Source of the DNA: Struthidea cinerea
Lineage: Eukaryota; Chordata; Aves; Passeriformes; Corcoracidae
NCBI GenBank assembly: GCA_013397865.1
Contig: VZTI01004555.1
Span: 2,275,995 to 2,339,994 of the forward strand
Length of the DNA: 64,000 nucleotides
Reading direction: 5' to 3'
Position 1 is the first letter of the stretch; each line of letters starts with the position of its first letter. The notes under the pieces were generated by a model, which saw nothing but the letters and a program-made list of their open reading frames with translations, was not told the DNA's origin and did no database searches. Below, piece after piece: positions 63,601-64,000 of this stretch. Both the position numbers and the translations under genes were made by a program.

Positions 63601-64000
63601 ATTTTTCCAAAGACACGCCTAGTTACACACACAGAGTACCTGTGGGACCCTACTGATGTCCCCTAGACATACCTGCATGAGAGAAGGAGAGCGCTGAAGA
63701 GGGAAGAATAGACTAGAATTGCCTCATGACAGTGGATTTTTGCAATTTTATCACACTACTGCAGCCTCCTCCCCCTGGAGAGGCAACATTTACCAATACT
63801 TCCTTTATGAAGTTCAAAGAGCAAGCTGCTGCATAAAGCTGAATTTTTGAAGATACTTGGAAAGGTAGGTTAAACTCATTTGTTTCATTCTCAAAATATT
63901 ACATGAAAAGTACAGCAAATTTATTGAGTTTGACATACAATACTTAAAGCCAGTCTCATCACAACCAGTTGCATTTCAAAACAATGTGAGGAGCACAAAA

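Larger units (their letters stand above)
1..64000 (-). other. RCOR1: RCOR1 locus, internal part of the gene (5 coding exons, incomplete at both ends)
   Basis: The gene encodes CoREST, a nuclear scaffold that bridges HDAC1/2 (through ELM2-SANT1) and the histone demethylase LSD1/KDM1A (through the linker and SANT2), and that REST and other repressors recruit. Seen: five minus-strand exons with AG/GT borders and matching phases that translate into contiguous CoREST sequence. Paralogue choice: the segments SIASLVKFYYSWKKTR, TKTSVMDRHARKQKRERE and EEANGNNPIDIEVEQ follow RCOR1 as I remember it, whereas RCOR3 has a YYYSWKKTRSRTSLMDRQ type sequence there. No exon for the segment just upstream of ELM2 (consensus around VVPDFDP) was found up to 64000, so exon 1 and its promoter are outside. 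The next downstream exon, starting near VPPTET in human, was not found below 4031. In human the gene is followed by TRAF3; no neighbouring gene reaches into this window. Confidence 0.95.
32149..64000 (-). other. RCOR1 first (large) intron, 31.9 kb visible
   Basis: No exon of the upstream RCOR1 segment (GPQYQAVVPDFDP type) was found, so this appears to be intron up to the window edge. It contains an old CR1 fragment (about 38985-39640), CTCF-like motifs at 37467 and 39754, a CpG-enriched block at 42430-43020, an A-rich simple repeat at 49105-49172 and two long unrecognised open frames (46547-47188, 53049-53624). Everything else reads as single-copy intronic DNA with many chance open frames. 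Large first introns are usual for genes of this kind and often hold regulatory elements. Confidence 0.8.

Noticed and set aside
1..64000. CRISPR array, operon, prophage, REST-binding (RE1) site or complete endogenous retrovirus
   Set aside because: No regularly spaced repeats, no bacterial gene layout, no good RE1 match, and no LTR pair or gag-pol frame seen by eye; the DNA is avian intron and exon sequence.

Overview
This window is nuclear DNA of a bird. It carries a minus-strand CR1 LINE of avian type (about 1880-2320), a second, much older CR1/L3-type fragment (about 38985-39640), and widely spaced coding exons with GT-AG borders. Nothing bacterial or phage-like is present. The species cannot be fixed from the sequence.

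The only gene I can identify is RCOR1 (REST corepressor 1, CoREST), on the minus strand and incomplete at both ends. Five internal coding exons, read from high to low coordinate, are 32148-32065, 14435-14383, 10320-10159, 7596-7478 and 4106-4031. They join without a frame break (phases 1, 1, 0, 2, 0) and encode about 164 residues: most of the ELM2 domain, the whole first SANT domain, the basic linker and the start of the acidic linker. The N-terminal exon and promoter lie above 64000. The C-terminal half (LSD1-binding linker, coiled coil, SANT2) lies below position 1.

Layout: 1-4030 is intron with the CR1 copy; 4031-14435 holds four exons with short introns (2.6-4.1 kb), including a GC-rich block near 11.9-12.4 kb; 14436-32064 is a 17.6 kb intron; 32149-64000 is the 3' 31.9 kb of the large first intron. 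The introns hold homopolymer tracts, a few CTCF-like motifs, a CpG-enriched block at 42.43-43.02 kb ending in an ideal minus-strand splice donor, and several unrecognised open frames.

RCOR1 is the scaffold that joins the demethylase LSD1/KDM1A to HDAC1/2 and recruits them to chromatin; the exons here encode its HDAC-binding half. I found no new gene system. The leads most worth checking are the possible alternative first exon at about 43 kb, the 213-codon ATG frame at 46.5-47.2 kb, and the exon-like segments at 23.2-24.6 kb.
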